In this document: one piece after another, positions 33,755-42,300 of the stretch
How the letters are laid out: every line of letters begins with the position of its first letter
How positions within the stretch are numbered: position 1 is the stretch's first letter
The notes under the pieces: generated by a model
The model's database searches: none
What the model saw: the letters and a program-made list of their open reading frames with translations, nothing else
Told to the model about the DNA's origin: nothing
Made by a program: the position numbers and the translations under genes
NCBI RefSeq assembly: GCF_014284475.1
Contig: NZ_WJBC01000010.1
Location: 1-64,000 of the forward strand
DNA from: Acetobacterium fimetarium
Lineage (GTDB): Bacteria > Bacillota > Clostridia > Eubacteriales > Eubacteriaceae
Direction of reading: 5' to 3'
Length of the DNA: 64,000 nt

Positions 33755-33865
33755 AAACCTACCTCCATATTATTCGAATTTGTTTCGCCATAATAGACGG
33801 AAACTGATAACAGTTATATCGGCCGGTCAATCGAAAAGATGAGCGATAAGTTTGAAAGTTTGCAA

Positions 33866-35179
33866 TTAATTTTCAGAATAGAATGCGACCGTCTTTCCTT
33901 CCAAAATCATATTGGTTGTTCTCACGGCACACATTTTTCCGCACATTGAACAGCTGTGCTTGTCTTCCGGCGGGGTGCTTTCAAAATAAGCTCTGGCTTT
34001 TTCAGAATCGATGGCAATTTCAAACATGGCATCCCAGTCGACTTTGCGACGCGCCTCGGCCATTTTATTGTCGATTTCTCTTGCATGGGGAATGCCTTTG
34101 GCAATATCTGCAGCGTGGGCGGCGATTTTACTGGCAATGATCCCTTCCTTGACATCATCGATGTCCGGCAGTCGCAAATGCTCGGCCGGGGTAACATAGC
34201 AGAGAAAATCCGCACCGCTTGCGGCGGCGATGGCTCCGCCGATGGCGGAGGTGATGTGGTCATAACCAGGGGCGATATCGGTTACCAATGGGCCTAAAAC
34301 ATAGAAGGGCGCATTGTGACACAGCCGTTTCTGAATGGCCATATTGGCGGCGATTTCGTTCATGGCCATATGTCCGGGGCCTTCCACCAGGACCTGGACG
34401 TCTTTAGCCCAGGCACGTTTGGTCAGATGTCCCAGTTCAATCAGTTCGCCGAGTTGCGAGGAGTCAGAGCTGTCATCGATGCAGCCGGGGCGCAGTGCAT
34501 CACCGAGACTGATGGTGACATCGTACTCCCGCAGAATCTCCAGGAATTCATCATAGTATTCATAGAAGGGATTTTCATTGCCGGTCATCTCCATCCAGGC
34601 AAAGAGCAGCGAGCCGCCGCGGGAGACGATGTTCATGCGGCGGCCATCGCGCTTGAACGTTTCAATCGCCCGTCGGTTGATACCGGCATGGATGGTCATA
34701 AAATCAACGCCTTCTTCAGCATGAGCCCGGACAACCCGCATGAAATCCTGCGGCGTGATAGCCAGCAGGTCTTTTTCAAGATAGCCAATGGCATCGTACA
34801 TCGGAACCGTGCCGATCATCGCCGGCGACAGTTTGATGAGTTCCTGGCGGAAGGTGTTGGTTTTCCCGAAATTGCTCAAATCCATAATCGCTTCGGCGCC
34901 AAATTTGAGGGACAGTTTTACCTTCTCCAGTTCCTGCTGATAGTTTTTGCAGTCTCCGGATACCCCCAGATTGACGTTGATTTTTGTTTTCAGTCCGGTT
35001 CCGATGCCTTCTGGAGACAGTGAAGTATGCATGATGTTTGCCGGGATGGCAACCTGTCCGCAGGCAACGAGCGCCATGAGCTTTTCCACTTCCATGAATT
35101 CCTTCTCAGCGACAATTTTCATTTCCGGCGTAATGATTCCTTTTTTAGCCGCCTCCATTTGTGTTTTGTAATTTTTCAT
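33866..35179 (-). CDS. thiC: Phosphomethylpyrimidine synthase ThiC
   Basis: 437 residues from the ATG at 35179. This radical SAM enzyme converts aminoimidazole ribotide to hydroxymethylpyrimidine phosphate for thiamine. Conserved parts include [25 protein letters not shown], the active-site stretch DFMTIHAGI near 190, [11 protein letters not shown] near 286 and the C-terminal cluster motif [12 protein letters not shown]. The cysteine spacing in the latter is C-x2-C-x3-C, shorter by one than the canonical C-x2-C-x4-C as I read it. It is controlled by the TPP riboswitch immediately upstream. No other thiamine genes are adjacent. Confidence 0.95.
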   Translation of the reverse strand: MKNYKTQMEAAKKGIITPEMKIVAEKEFMEVEKLMALVACGQVAIPANIMHTSLSPEGIGTGLKTKINVNLGVSGDCKNYQQELEKVKLSLKFGAEAIMDLSNFGKTNTFRQELIKLSPAMIGTVPMYDAIGYLEKDLLAITPQDFMRVVRAHAEEGVDFMTIHAGINRRAIETFKRDGRRMNIVSRGGSLLFAWMEMTGNENPFYEYYDEFLEILREYDVTISLGDALRPGCIDDSSDSSQLGELIELGHLTKRAWAKDVQVLVEGPGHMAMNEIAANMAIQKRLCHNAPFYVLGPLVTDIAPGYDHITSAIGGAIAAASGADFLCYVTPAEHLRLPDIDDVKEGIIASKIAAHAADIAKGIPHAREIDNKMAEARRKVDWDAMFEIAIDSEKARAYFESTPPEDKHSCSMCGKMCAVRTTNMILEGKTVAFYSEN

Positions 35180-35211
35180 CTCATTTTCCTTTCTATAATG
35201 CTCTTCTTGCA

Positions 35212-35244
35212 AATAAAAAAGTGCTTTCCCAGTAAGGAAAGCAC
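35212..35244 (-). terminator. Expression-platform terminator of the thiC riboswitch
   Basis: On the minus strand GTGCTTTCC / GGAAAGCAC is followed by a T-run, 33 bases before the thiC start. With thiamine pyrophosphate bound, transcription should stop here. Confidence 0.88.
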
Positions 35245-35265
35245 ATGATTAACGAAGTTAGATAG

Positions 35266-35352
35266 AACGTCCTGCTTCCCTACGTTAGTGTTAACTAACA
35301 GGTTCAAAGGGTCAGGTTTTAACCTTCTCAACTTTATAAGTCCCCCCGCAAA
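35266..35352 (-). promoter_or_regulatory. TPP riboswitch (THI box)
   Basis: On the minus strand the aptamer shows GGGGGGACTTATAAAG, the GTTGAGA core, CTGACCCTTTGAACCTG and the GTTAACACTAACGTAGGGAA 3' half, matching the THI-box consensus. It precedes a terminator and thiC, so it is an OFF switch. Confidence 0.96.
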
Positions 35353-35536
35353 TAAATATTCAATTTCTCGAATTATATCATGGCAGGAGAATTTGTCAAT
35401 AGGAAGGGATGGCAGCTGATGAGAGAATTTGAATAAAAAATGAAGGGCATTGACTGTAAATGATTTCACCGCGAAAAAACATCATAAAATAAGGGGTTGA
35501 TTTGAATAACTGGCAACGAAAATAGAATGCGTTCTA

Positions 35537-35564
35537 TTTACAAAAGGAACAAATGTGATATAAT
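35537..35564 (+). promoter_or_regulatory. Promoter of the cobalamin-riboswitch operon
   Basis: TTTACA and TATAAT with a 16-bp spacer, 20 bases before the aptamer begins. Confidence 0.7.
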
Positions 35565-35584
35565 ACAAACTAATTAAATGTTTG

Positions 35585-35740
35585 TTTTTCGGGTGCCCTT
35601 CGGGGAGAATAGGGAAATAAGTGAGATGCTTATACGGGCCCACCGCTGTAAATTGGGAGTTGCTGTCAGAATGCCACTGTTTTAGAACGGGAAGGCGACA
35701 GGAACGATGAACATAAGTCAGAAGACCTGCCGGAAAAACC
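35585..35740 (+). promoter_or_regulatory. Cobalamin riboswitch
   Basis: It contains the conserved blocks in order: GGGTGCCC, AGAATAGGGAA, CCACCGCTGTAAA, the ATGCCACTG B12-box part, GGGAAGG and GTCAGAAGACCTGCC. A terminator hairpin follows at 35763-35792. It should lower expression of the dehydrogenase/TrpD-like operon when cobamide is plentiful. Confidence 0.95.
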
Positions 35741-35762
35741 AGATTATGTGAGATGTGGAGAG

Positions 35763-35792
35763 TCTACGCTTTTATAAGCGTGGGCTTTTTTT
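35763..35792 (+). terminator. Expression-platform terminator of the cobalamin riboswitch
   Basis: TCTACGCTT / AAGCGTGGG stem with G-U pairs followed by seven T, 42 bases before the first start codon. Confidence 0.85.
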
Positions 35793-35834
35793 AGTTGGTC
35801 TTGATCAACAGAAAAATATAAAAGGTGGAAAGCA

Positions 35835-36872
35835 ATGAAAGCAGCAGTTTTAGAACGTCCGGGAGAATTGGTGATAAAAGACCGGGAGATGGCCGTTTGC
35901 GGAGACGATGAGATTTTGGTGAAGGTGGAAGCGTGCAATATCTGCAAAACGGATCTTAAGTGTTTCAGTGTGGGCCAGCGAGACCTGATTTACCCAAGAG
36001 TGTTGGGGCATGAAATAGCCGGGATTATCGTACAAAAGGGAAATAGGGCAATGGGATATCATGTCGGTCAGCGGGTTCATGTTCATCCGGGTATTATCTG
36101 CGGGAAATGTGACTATTGCACAGATAAAAAGGATAACCTGTGTGACCATGTGCAGATTATGGGATTCAATTATGATGGCGGTTTTCAGGAATATTTGAGA
36201 ATTCCGGCCGAAGGGGTAAAAGGCAGAATCCTCAATGTCATCAGCAACGAAGACCTGAATTTTGAAGAGATCTCTTTTATCGAACCGCTGGCATGTTGTG
36301 TCAATATACAGGATTCGCTGGAAATGAATCCTTCATCGGTGATGGTAATTATCGGGGGCGGTCGTATGGGTGCGCTCAATCTCCTGCTGGCAAAAGCATC
36401 CGGGATAAAACGGGTACTGCTCATTGAGGAAAATGAAAAGCGCTGCAAGTCGGGCATGAAGCTCGGTTTCGATCAGGTATTCAGCGGAAAGACGGAAGAT
36501 ATCATTGAACAGATAAAAGCGGCCACCGGAGGAATGGGAGCGGATGTGGTCATCCCCTGTTGTCCGGGACCCGGGGCATTGGATCTGGCATTGAAGATTT
36601 TAAGAAAAAATGGTCAGCTGGGTTATTTCAGCGGCGTGATAAATGAGGATGATGTTCGACCGGAAATCAATCTGATTCATTACAAAGAAATTTCAGTCAA
36701 AGGTTCTTATGGCTGCAGCTGCGCTCATAGCCGCAAAGCGAAGGCCTTGCTGGAATGTGGAAAAATTGATGTGAAACCGCTCATTTCCCATCGTGTCAGA
36801 CTGGATGAGTTGGCTTTGGGAATGAAATTTGTTAAAAACAGCGACGGTTATTCAACCATTGTCAAATTTTAA
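35835..36872 (+). CDS. Zinc-dependent medium-chain dehydrogenase under B12 control
   Basis: 345 residues. Catalytic zinc ligands are C37 (NICKTD) and the H-E pair in VLGHEIAG near 58. Structural zinc cysteines are C-x2-C-x2-C-x7-C in CGKCDYCTDKKDNLC near 95. The nucleotide loop is VIIGGGRMGALNLLL near 170. The family includes threonine, sorbitol and alcohol dehydrogenases. The cobalamin riboswitch and the TrpD-like partner suggest a role in making or modifying part of a cobamide, or in a metabolic step that replaces a B12-dependent one; the substrate cannot be read from sequence. RBS AAAGGTGG. Confidence 0.9.
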   Translation: MKAAVLERPGELVIKDREMAVCGDDEILVKVEACNICKTDLKCFSVGQRDLIYPRVLGHEIAGIIVQKGNRAMGYHVGQRVHVHPGIICGKCDYCTDKKDNLCDHVQIMGFNYDGGFQEYLRIPAEGVKGRILNVISNEDLNFEEISFIEPLACCVNIQDSLEMNPSSVMVIIGGGRMGALNLLLAKASGIKRVLLIEENEKRCKSGMKLGFDQVFSGKTEDIIEQIKAATGGMGADVVIPCCPGPGALDLALKILRKNGQLGYFSGVINEDDVRPEINLIHYKEISVKGSYGCSCAHSRKAKALLECGKIDVKPLISHRVRLDELALGMKFVKNSDGYSTIVKF

Positions 36873-36953
36873 AAACAGAAGCAGATCACCAAGCAATAGT
36901 TGTTCGATATTATGCGTTTGGCAATTACTATAAAAATTATTAAGGAGATAAAA

Positions 36954-38063
36954 ATGGAATCATCAGTCAGTATGAAGGATTATGGACAGGTCATCACAAA
37001 ACTCATCAACAAGGAAAGTTTAACAAAGAGCGTTTCAAAGGAAATGTTTATGGAGATTTTAACGGACAAACAGACCGCAATGCAGCAGGGAGCGTTCTTG
37101 GCGGCTCTCAGTGCTAAAGGAGCGACTCCGGAAGAGGTGGCAGGAAGTTTTGAAGCCATTTACGAAGTGGATACGCTCAAGGTTGATCCAGTAACCGAAT
37201 TTCCGGTTGTGGATAACTGTGGAACAGGGATGGATACATTTAAAACATTCAACATCAGTACCATCGCATCCATCATTGCGGCAGCAGCAGGTATTCCCAT
37301 GGCAAAACACGGATCCCGGGCGTTGACATCCGTGTGCGGAACCATTGACGTGTTGGAAGCACTGGGGATCGATATGAATTCCTCGGTGGATGTGGTAAAA
37401 GAGAGCATCGAAAAAGCCGGTATCGGCATCTTCAACGGTATGAGCCCGGAAGTTCATCCGATGGCATTGGGGCGGATTTTATCACAGATTTCTTTTGGGA
37501 GTGTGCTGAATATTTCGGCTTCGCTTGCTAACCCAGCCCTGCCGAAATATGGTGTTCGCGGTGTTTATTCAAAGGAGATGCTGGATTTCATTCCTCAGCT
37601 TATGGGAGAAATTGGCTATCAACGCGCATTGGTGGTATACGGAGAAGTGGGAGATCAGTGCATGGATGAAGCCTCGACCTTGGGAACGACCTATATTGCA
37701 GAGTTGAAAGAAGACAAAACCGTGGAAAACTACTCATTTAATCCACAGGATATGGGGATAACTCCCGGAATTGTGGATGAAATCCGAACGTTTGATTCTG
37801 TCGAGGAGTCGGCGCTGTGCATCATTCGGTTGCTGAATGGAAAGGAAACGAGGAGCCGTGAAGATATTGTGGCGCTGAATGCCGGATTGATTCTCTATCT
37901 GCGTGATAAAGCCTCCAGCATACGTGAAGGCTATGAGCTGTCCCGGGAACTTATCCACAATGGAAAAGCCTGGGATAAACTAAAATCCTGGGTGAAATAC
38001 CAGAATCGGGATGGCATCCAGGGAATGGCGACGCTGGAAAAACTGGCTGAAAAGGTGCTCTGA
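36954..38063 (+). CDS. TrpD-like phosphoribosyltransferase (anthranilate PRT family)
   Basis: 369 residues from the ATG at 36954 with AAGGAG upstream. The PRPP-binding signature DNCGTGMDTFKTFNISTIAS (near residue 82) matches the TrpD GTGGD...NxST motif with the glycine following altered to Met. KHGSRALTSVCGTIDVLEALG (near 113) matches the KHGNRxxSSxxGSADxLEALG block, and FAxxxHPAMxxVxPVRxxLG is replaced by MSPEVHPMALGRILSQISFG. A true TrpD would sit with other trp genes. Here it is in a B12-riboswitch operon, so the acceptor is probably another base or aromatic compound. A lower-ligand activation role is a hypothesis. Confidence 0.85.
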   Translation: MESSVSMKDYGQVITKLINKESLTKSVSKEMFMEILTDKQTAMQQGAFLAALSAKGATPEEVAGSFEAIYEVDTLKVDPVTEFPVVDNCGTGMDTFKTFNISTIASIIAAAAGIPMAKHGSRALTSVCGTIDVLEALGIDMNSSVDVVKESIEKAGIGIFNGMSPEVHPMALGRILSQISFGSVLNISASLANPALPKYGVRGVYSKEMLDFIPQLMGEIGYQRALVVYGEVGDQCMDEASTLGTTYIAELKEDKTVENYSFNPQDMGITPGIVDEIRTFDSVEESALCIIRLLNGKETRSREDIVALNAGLILYLRDKASSIREGYELSRELIHNGKAWDKLKSWVKYQNRDGIQGMATLEKLAEKVL

Positions 38064-38067
38064 TAGA

Positions 38068-38274
38068 ATGAATCTTTACGCATTAAAATCGGATGACGGC
38101 TATTTGAAAATAGCGGAAAACGAGACATGGACACTGGTTGACATCAATAAAGCCAGCGTCTATCCGGAGGCGGTTTTGGGAAAATTGAAAGTGCGCAAAG
38201 AAGCCTTTAAATCACAGGTGTCAAACCTGCGGATTGTCGAGCTGACCCTGGTGGAAAAGGACTATTTTGCCTGA
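38068..38274 (+). CDS. Small protein of the cobalamin-riboswitch operon
   Basis: 68 residues, starting four bases after the TrpD-like stop codon. No recognised family; it looks like a small mixed alpha/beta domain (MNLYALKSDDGYLKIAENET then the KLKVRKEAFKSQVSNLRIVE stretch) without cysteines. Close spacing and the shared terminator after it make it part of the B12-regulated operon. Confidence 0.6.
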   Translation: MNLYALKSDDGYLKIAENETWTLVDINKASVYPEAVLGKLKVRKEAFKSQVSNLRIVELTLVEKDYFA

Positions 38275-38313
38275 AGCAGGAGCCTTTCAAAATATTTAAT
38301 TAATCCACAGCAA

Positions 38314-38342
38314 AGCCGGTAAAACAGCGCGTTTTACCGGCT
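38314..38342 (+). terminator. Terminator of the cobalamin-riboswitch operon
   Basis: AGCCGGTAAAAC / GTTTTACCGGCT, a perfect 12-bp stem, followed by a T-rich run. Confidence 0.85.
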
Positions 38343-38487
38343 CTATTTTACTTCTGAAACGCCAGCAGAAGCGGAGCCGGCTTGTTGCGGTCATGGGCAT
38401 AACGAGTGGCAGCTGTTGATAAAATGACGCAAAATTGGATTTTTATAGGCATTTTGATAAAAAAATGATAAAATATACAGAAAAGAT

Positions 38488-38524
38488 ATCCACAATTACC
38501 GGTGAAAATGAAACAATTGTGGAT
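38488..38524 (+). promoter_or_regulatory. Inverted repeat in the 5'-nucleotidase leader
   Basis: ATCCACAATT at 38488-38497 and AATTGTGGAT at 38515-38524 are exact complements. It lies 65 bases before the start codon, in the leader or promoter; operator or RNA hairpin. The rest of 38343-38588 holds no gene. Confidence 0.4.
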
Positions 38525-38588
38525 AAGTTGGGCCTTCGCAGGGCGCATATTCCAACAGCAATAAAAAAATAAAGAGGATAAGAGGCGC

Positions 38589-39506
38589 ATGATGCATAAA
38601 TTTGAAAACTGTTTGGTGGTCGGCATATCTTCCCGGGCACTTTTTGATTTGGAGGAAGAGAATCGGATCTTCGAGAAGGAAGGCGTTGAAGCCTATGCGC
38701 AATACCAGATTGAACATGAAAATGAGATTCTAACTCCGGGAACCGGTTTTGCTTTAATCAAGGCGCTGCTCAATCTCAATAAGATCGAGCCAGAGAAACG
38801 CAAGACCGAGATTATCGTCATGTCCAAAAACAGCGCCGATACCAGTCTGCGGATCTTCAACTCCATCAGGCATTACAAGTTGGATATTACCAGAGCCGCG
38901 CTGGTAAGCGGAGCCTTTCTTTCGCCCTATCTCGACGCATTCCAAACTGATTTGTTTCTTTCAGCCAACGAGGAGGATGTTCAGGAGGCCATCAATTCAG
39001 GTGTGGCGGCAGGAATTATCTATACCCAGCATCTGCCGCGGGAAAACGTGAAAGAAATTGATCAGATCCGAATTGCCTTTGATGGCGATGCCGTTCTATT
39101 TTCGGATGCCTCTGAAAAAATCTATCAGGCACACGGCATCGAAGCGTTTCAGGAATATGAGGTTAAGAATGCAAAAAAACCATTGCCGGAAGGGCCCTTT
39201 GCTAAATTCCTGAAGACTTTATCGACCCTTCAAAAACAGTTTGATAAAAATGACGCGCCGATTCGGACCGCGCTGGTAACCGCGCGAAATGCGCCAGCCC
39301 ATGAGCGGGTGATCCGAACCCTGAGAGCCTGGGATGTGCGGATTGATGAAGCTTTTTTCCTGGGCGGCATGGGAAAACAGGAAGTACTGAAGGCGTTTGG
39401 TGCACATATCTATTTTGACGACCAGGCATTTCATACCGATGCCGCAGCGGAATTTGTGCCTTCGGCACGGGTGCCTTATAAGAATGAGGAGATCTCAGTA
39501 GAGTGA
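38589..39506 (+). CDS. 5'-nucleotidase, cytosolic cN-I-like family
   Basis: 305 residues. It matches the 5-nucleotidase family related to eukaryotic cytosolic 5'-nucleotidase I, which dephosphorylates nucleoside monophosphates. Family hallmarks are the start LVVGISSRALFDLEEEN, TPGTGFALIKALLNLN near 50, IVMSKNSADTSLRIFNSI near 76 and IAFDGDAVLFSDASE near 163, which contains the HAD-type DxD. Start at 38589 or 38592 after AGAGG. A single gene without evident partners; nucleotide salvage or pool control is likely. Confidence 0.88.
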   Translation: MMHKFENCLVVGISSRALFDLEEENRIFEKEGVEAYAQYQIEHENEILTPGTGFALIKALLNLNKIEPEKRKTEIIVMSKNSADTSLRIFNSIRHYKLDITRAALVSGAFLSPYLDAFQTDLFLSANEEDVQEAINSGVAAGIIYTQHLPRENVKEIDQIRIAFDGDAVLFSDASEKIYQAHGIEAFQEYEVKNAKKPLPEGPFAKFLKTLSTLQKQFDKNDAPIRTALVTARNAPAHERVIRTLRAWDVRIDEAFFLGGMGKQEVLKAFGAHIYFDDQAFHTDAAAEFVPSARVPYKNEEISVE

Positions 39507-39653
39507 CACGAAATCAATTATTGTTGCAACGATATTTTGATAAAGGTAAAGTGCTGATAAAATATATTGCCGGAAAAGAAGAACAATGTTTGGCCATTTG
39601 AAGTTAATGGTTTTGGATTAGAAAATTAAGAAATCAAAAGTTAGGAAAAATGA

Positions 39654-41159
39654 ATGAAGCTTGAAATCACCAGTAAACTGACAAAGCAGATTGATGAGAC
39701 TCGTTATCTTACGGCTGATAATGCCTGGCGGTATCGAAGTATTTTACGGTTCTTTTATATGGAATCTGAAAAAATGAAATACTGGCTATATAAGGAAGAT
39801 ATTTTTGAAGAATTGAGGGAGCATGAAGAGTTTAAAGAATATACGCTCGACATGTGTAAACAGGATTTGGATGTGCTGCTATCCTGGAAAAACCTTACAG
39901 CTCAACAGGATACATCCAGGGCATCGACGGTTCAGGAATTTAAAAACAAGCAATTCAGATACCAACTTTCCGAATACAGTGTGGAAATTGAACGTCTTAC
40001 CATCCGGCTGGAAAACCTTTCCAGCAAAAGTGCATCCCTGGAACCATCTCTTCTGGAACGGCTGAGAGAGGAACTGAAGAAAATTCCACAGATGGCGAAA
40101 CTCAGCGAAAAAGAGGTGGGAAGCTGGTGGAATGGACTGAACAGTGATTTCAAAAGACTGAATCAGAATTATCAGGATTACATCAGAGATTTGTACAGCA
40201 TAAAAGCCGAGGAAATGATGAAGACTCGGGAGTTTATGGTTTTTAAAGACAAATTTATTGAGTATCTCAGGGATTTTGTTAAAGGATTGCAACATCATGC
40301 AAATGCAATTGAATATGGTTTGAAAAAGCTAGATCTCCAGGATATCGATAGTGTGCTGAAGAAGGCTGTGGACTATGAAATTTCCATTCCCAGACTCGAA
40401 ATTGAAATAAATGAAAAAGTTATCCGGGAAAATATTTACGGTCGCTGGGATAGTCTGAACAACTGGTTTTTGGGAACACGGGGAAGGGCAAGCGAAGCGG
40501 AAAGACTGCTCAATATGACAAATGATATTATCAGAAAGATCACCCGGTATGCTTTCCAGATTTCAGAAAGCAGAAACACCGCTATCAATCGCAAGGAAGA
40601 ATACAGAAAGTTGGCCCAGATGTTTTCCAATTGTCAGGATATAAAGGAAGCCCACAAATTATCAAGTGTATCATTTGGAATTTTTCATATGAAACATATT
40701 AAATCAGATGCACACAGGGAAACGGAGAGCATCAACAGTGATGTTTTTGATGAATCGCCCGGTGTTCTTACGGTTAAGCCAAGAGTGCGGGGCTATCGGG
40801 AAAAAGCGCAACGCAGTCCGATTCGAAGTAATGCGGAGAAAAAGGAAGCCATGATGCTGAAGATAAAAACAGAGCGGGAAAATGAACGGCAGACCATCGA
40901 AAACTATATGCTGGGAGACACGATCGATTTTTCTTCGCTTCCGGTTATCGAGCGGCATGTAAGAAGCACCTTGTTAAAATGGCTAAGCAGAGGGATCAAC
41001 AGTGCGGGAGGAAGATGTAAAACCGAAGATGGTCGCATTTACGAGGTTGAAGCGCCTGCCGAGGACAAAAAGAGATGTGTGGTGCGTTGTGAAGATGGAG
41101 ATTTGGAAATGCCGGCTTATCGGATTCGCTTTGTGAGGTCTGTAAATGAAAGAACTTGA
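39654..41159 (+). CDS. jetA: Wadjet JetA subunit, type III-like (DUF2397 / TIGR02677)
   Basis: 501 residues, predicted largely helical. It matches in size, content and position the DUF2397 protein that heads Wadjet type III operons; it is the kleisin-like subunit of the SMC-type complex. Visible features are DNAWRYRSILRFFYMESEKMKYWL near residue 23 (winged-helix start), long amphipathic helices (about 100-210), and a C-terminal 90 residues with a small beta-rich domain. AGGA lies before the ATG at 39654. It overlaps jetB by 14 bases. Confidence 0.85.
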   Translation: MKLEITSKLTKQIDETRYLTADNAWRYRSILRFFYMESEKMKYWLYKEDIFEELREHEEFKEYTLDMCKQDLDVLLSWKNLTAQQDTSRASTVQEFKNKQFRYQLSEYSVEIERLTIRLENLSSKSASLEPSLLERLREELKKIPQMAKLSEKEVGSWWNGLNSDFKRLNQNYQDYIRDLYSIKAEEMMKTREFMVFKDKFIEYLRDFVKGLQHHANAIEYGLKKLDLQDIDSVLKKAVDYEISIPRLEIEINEKVIRENIYGRWDSLNNWFLGTRGRASEAERLLNMTNDIIRKITRYAFQISESRNTAINRKEEYRKLAQMFSNCQDIKEAHKLSSVSFGIFHMKHIKSDAHRETESINSDVFDESPGVLTVKPRVRGYREKAQRSPIRSNAEKKEAMMLKIKTERENERQTIENYMLGDTIDFSSLPVIERHVRSTLLKWLSRGINSAGGRCKTEDGRIYEVEAPAEDKKRCVVRCEDGDLEMPAYRIRFVRSVNERT

Positions 41160-42300
41160 AATGCTGCTGGATAACTATTGGATTATCAAGGATGATGATA
41201 AGGAGCTGTTTTATCGGGTTAAAGACAGCATTCTGCAATTCAAAGCTTTTCTAAATGAAAAGCTGGGATATCGGATTCTGATGAATCAGCATCTGATTAA
41301 GCTGGAGAAAATTCCAGGGAGCGCTGAAAGCTTCATGGGAATTGTAGAATTTAATGATCCGACAGAGTATGTTTTATTGTGTCTTTTACTGATGTTTCTG
41401 GAAGATAAATCCAGAGAAGAACAGTTTGTTCTATCTGAAATCACGGAATTTATTGAAGGAAACTACATCGGCACTGAAAAAATTGACTGGACACTTTATA
41501 AATACCGCAAGCATTTTATTAAAGTTCTGCGTTTTGCCCAGAACATGGGAATGATAAAGGTTGATGATGGCGATGAACAGATGTTTGCCCATCATTCAGA
41601 TACAGAGGTGCTATATGAAAGTACCGGTTTTTCACGATATTTTGTCAGGCATTTCACATCGGATATCATGGGGTTTTCAGATTATCAAGAGATGGAAAAC
41701 CCGGAGTGGGGTGAAGTGAAGATGGATCGTGGACTTATCCGACGTCAGCGTGTTTACCGAAAGCTTCTTATGGAGCCGGCGGTGTATAACCGGGGAGGCG
41801 AAGATGCGGATTACGATTATATCAAAAAACAAAGAGGTCTGATCGAAAATGATATCCAGAAATATCTGGATTATAACCTTCATGTTCATAAAAATGCGGC
41901 GATGGTTATTGTTCCATCGGATAAGAATTTAAAGGATACTTTTCCCGATGCCAAGGCGATCAGCGATATAACCTTATTGTTAAATGGATGTATTCGAAAA
42001 GGAATTGAGGAAGGAAAGTGGGCAGTCAATCAAAAGGGCAGTGTTATTATCTCGCGAACAGCATTTGAAACCATGGTGGTGGAGTTGAAAGAATTGGCTG
42101 GGAGAGGATGGAGCAAAGAATATCGTGAGATGACGGTATCCAGTCTCACGAACAGCCTTTTGGATTATATGGAAAGTTTTAAGATGCTGAAACTAATGCT
42201 TGATGGCAGAGAAATTGAGATACTGTCATTGGCTGGTAAACTGATGGGAGAATATCCAAAAGATTTTGGACAATTGGAGGAGAAACAAGATGCAAAATAA
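41146..42300 (+). CDS. jetB: Wadjet JetB subunit, type III-like (DUF2398 / TIGR02678)
   Basis: 384 residues. DUF2398 family, the KITE-like winged-helix partner of the kleisin in this SMC system. It has YVLLCLLLMFLEDKSREEQF near residue 66 and WTLYKYRKHFIKVLRFAQNMGM near 109, the latter a conserved helix of the family. The coupled reading (overlap with jetA and an 11-base overlap with jetC) indicates a fixed-stoichiometry complex. Confidence 0.85.
   Translation: MKELEMLLDNYWIIKDDDKELFYRVKDSILQFKAFLNEKLGYRILMNQHLIKLEKIPGSAESFMGIVEFNDPTEYVLLCLLLMFLEDKSREEQFVLSEITEFIEGNYIGTEKIDWTLYKYRKHFIKVLRFAQNMGMIKVDDGDEQMFAHHSDTEVLYESTGFSRYFVRHFTSDIMGFSDYQEMENPEWGEVKMDRGLIRRQRVYRKLLMEPAVYNRGGEDADYDYIKKQRGLIENDIQKYLDYNLHVHKNAAMVIVPSDKNLKDTFPDAKAISDITLLLNGCIRKGIEEGKWAVNQKGSVIISRTAFETMVVELKELAGRGWSKEYREMTVSSLTNSLLDYMESFKMLKLMLDGREIEILSLAGKLMGEYPKDFGQLEEKQDAK

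Noticed and set aside
35176-35469. A 97-residue minus-strand ORF before thiC
   Set aside because: It spans the TPP aptamer and its terminator, which explain the conservation of the stretch.
36954-38063. Tryptophan biosynthesis trpD
   Set aside because: No other trp gene is nearby, the operon has a cobalamin riboswitch, and conserved TrpD substrate motifs are altered; left as TrpD-like.
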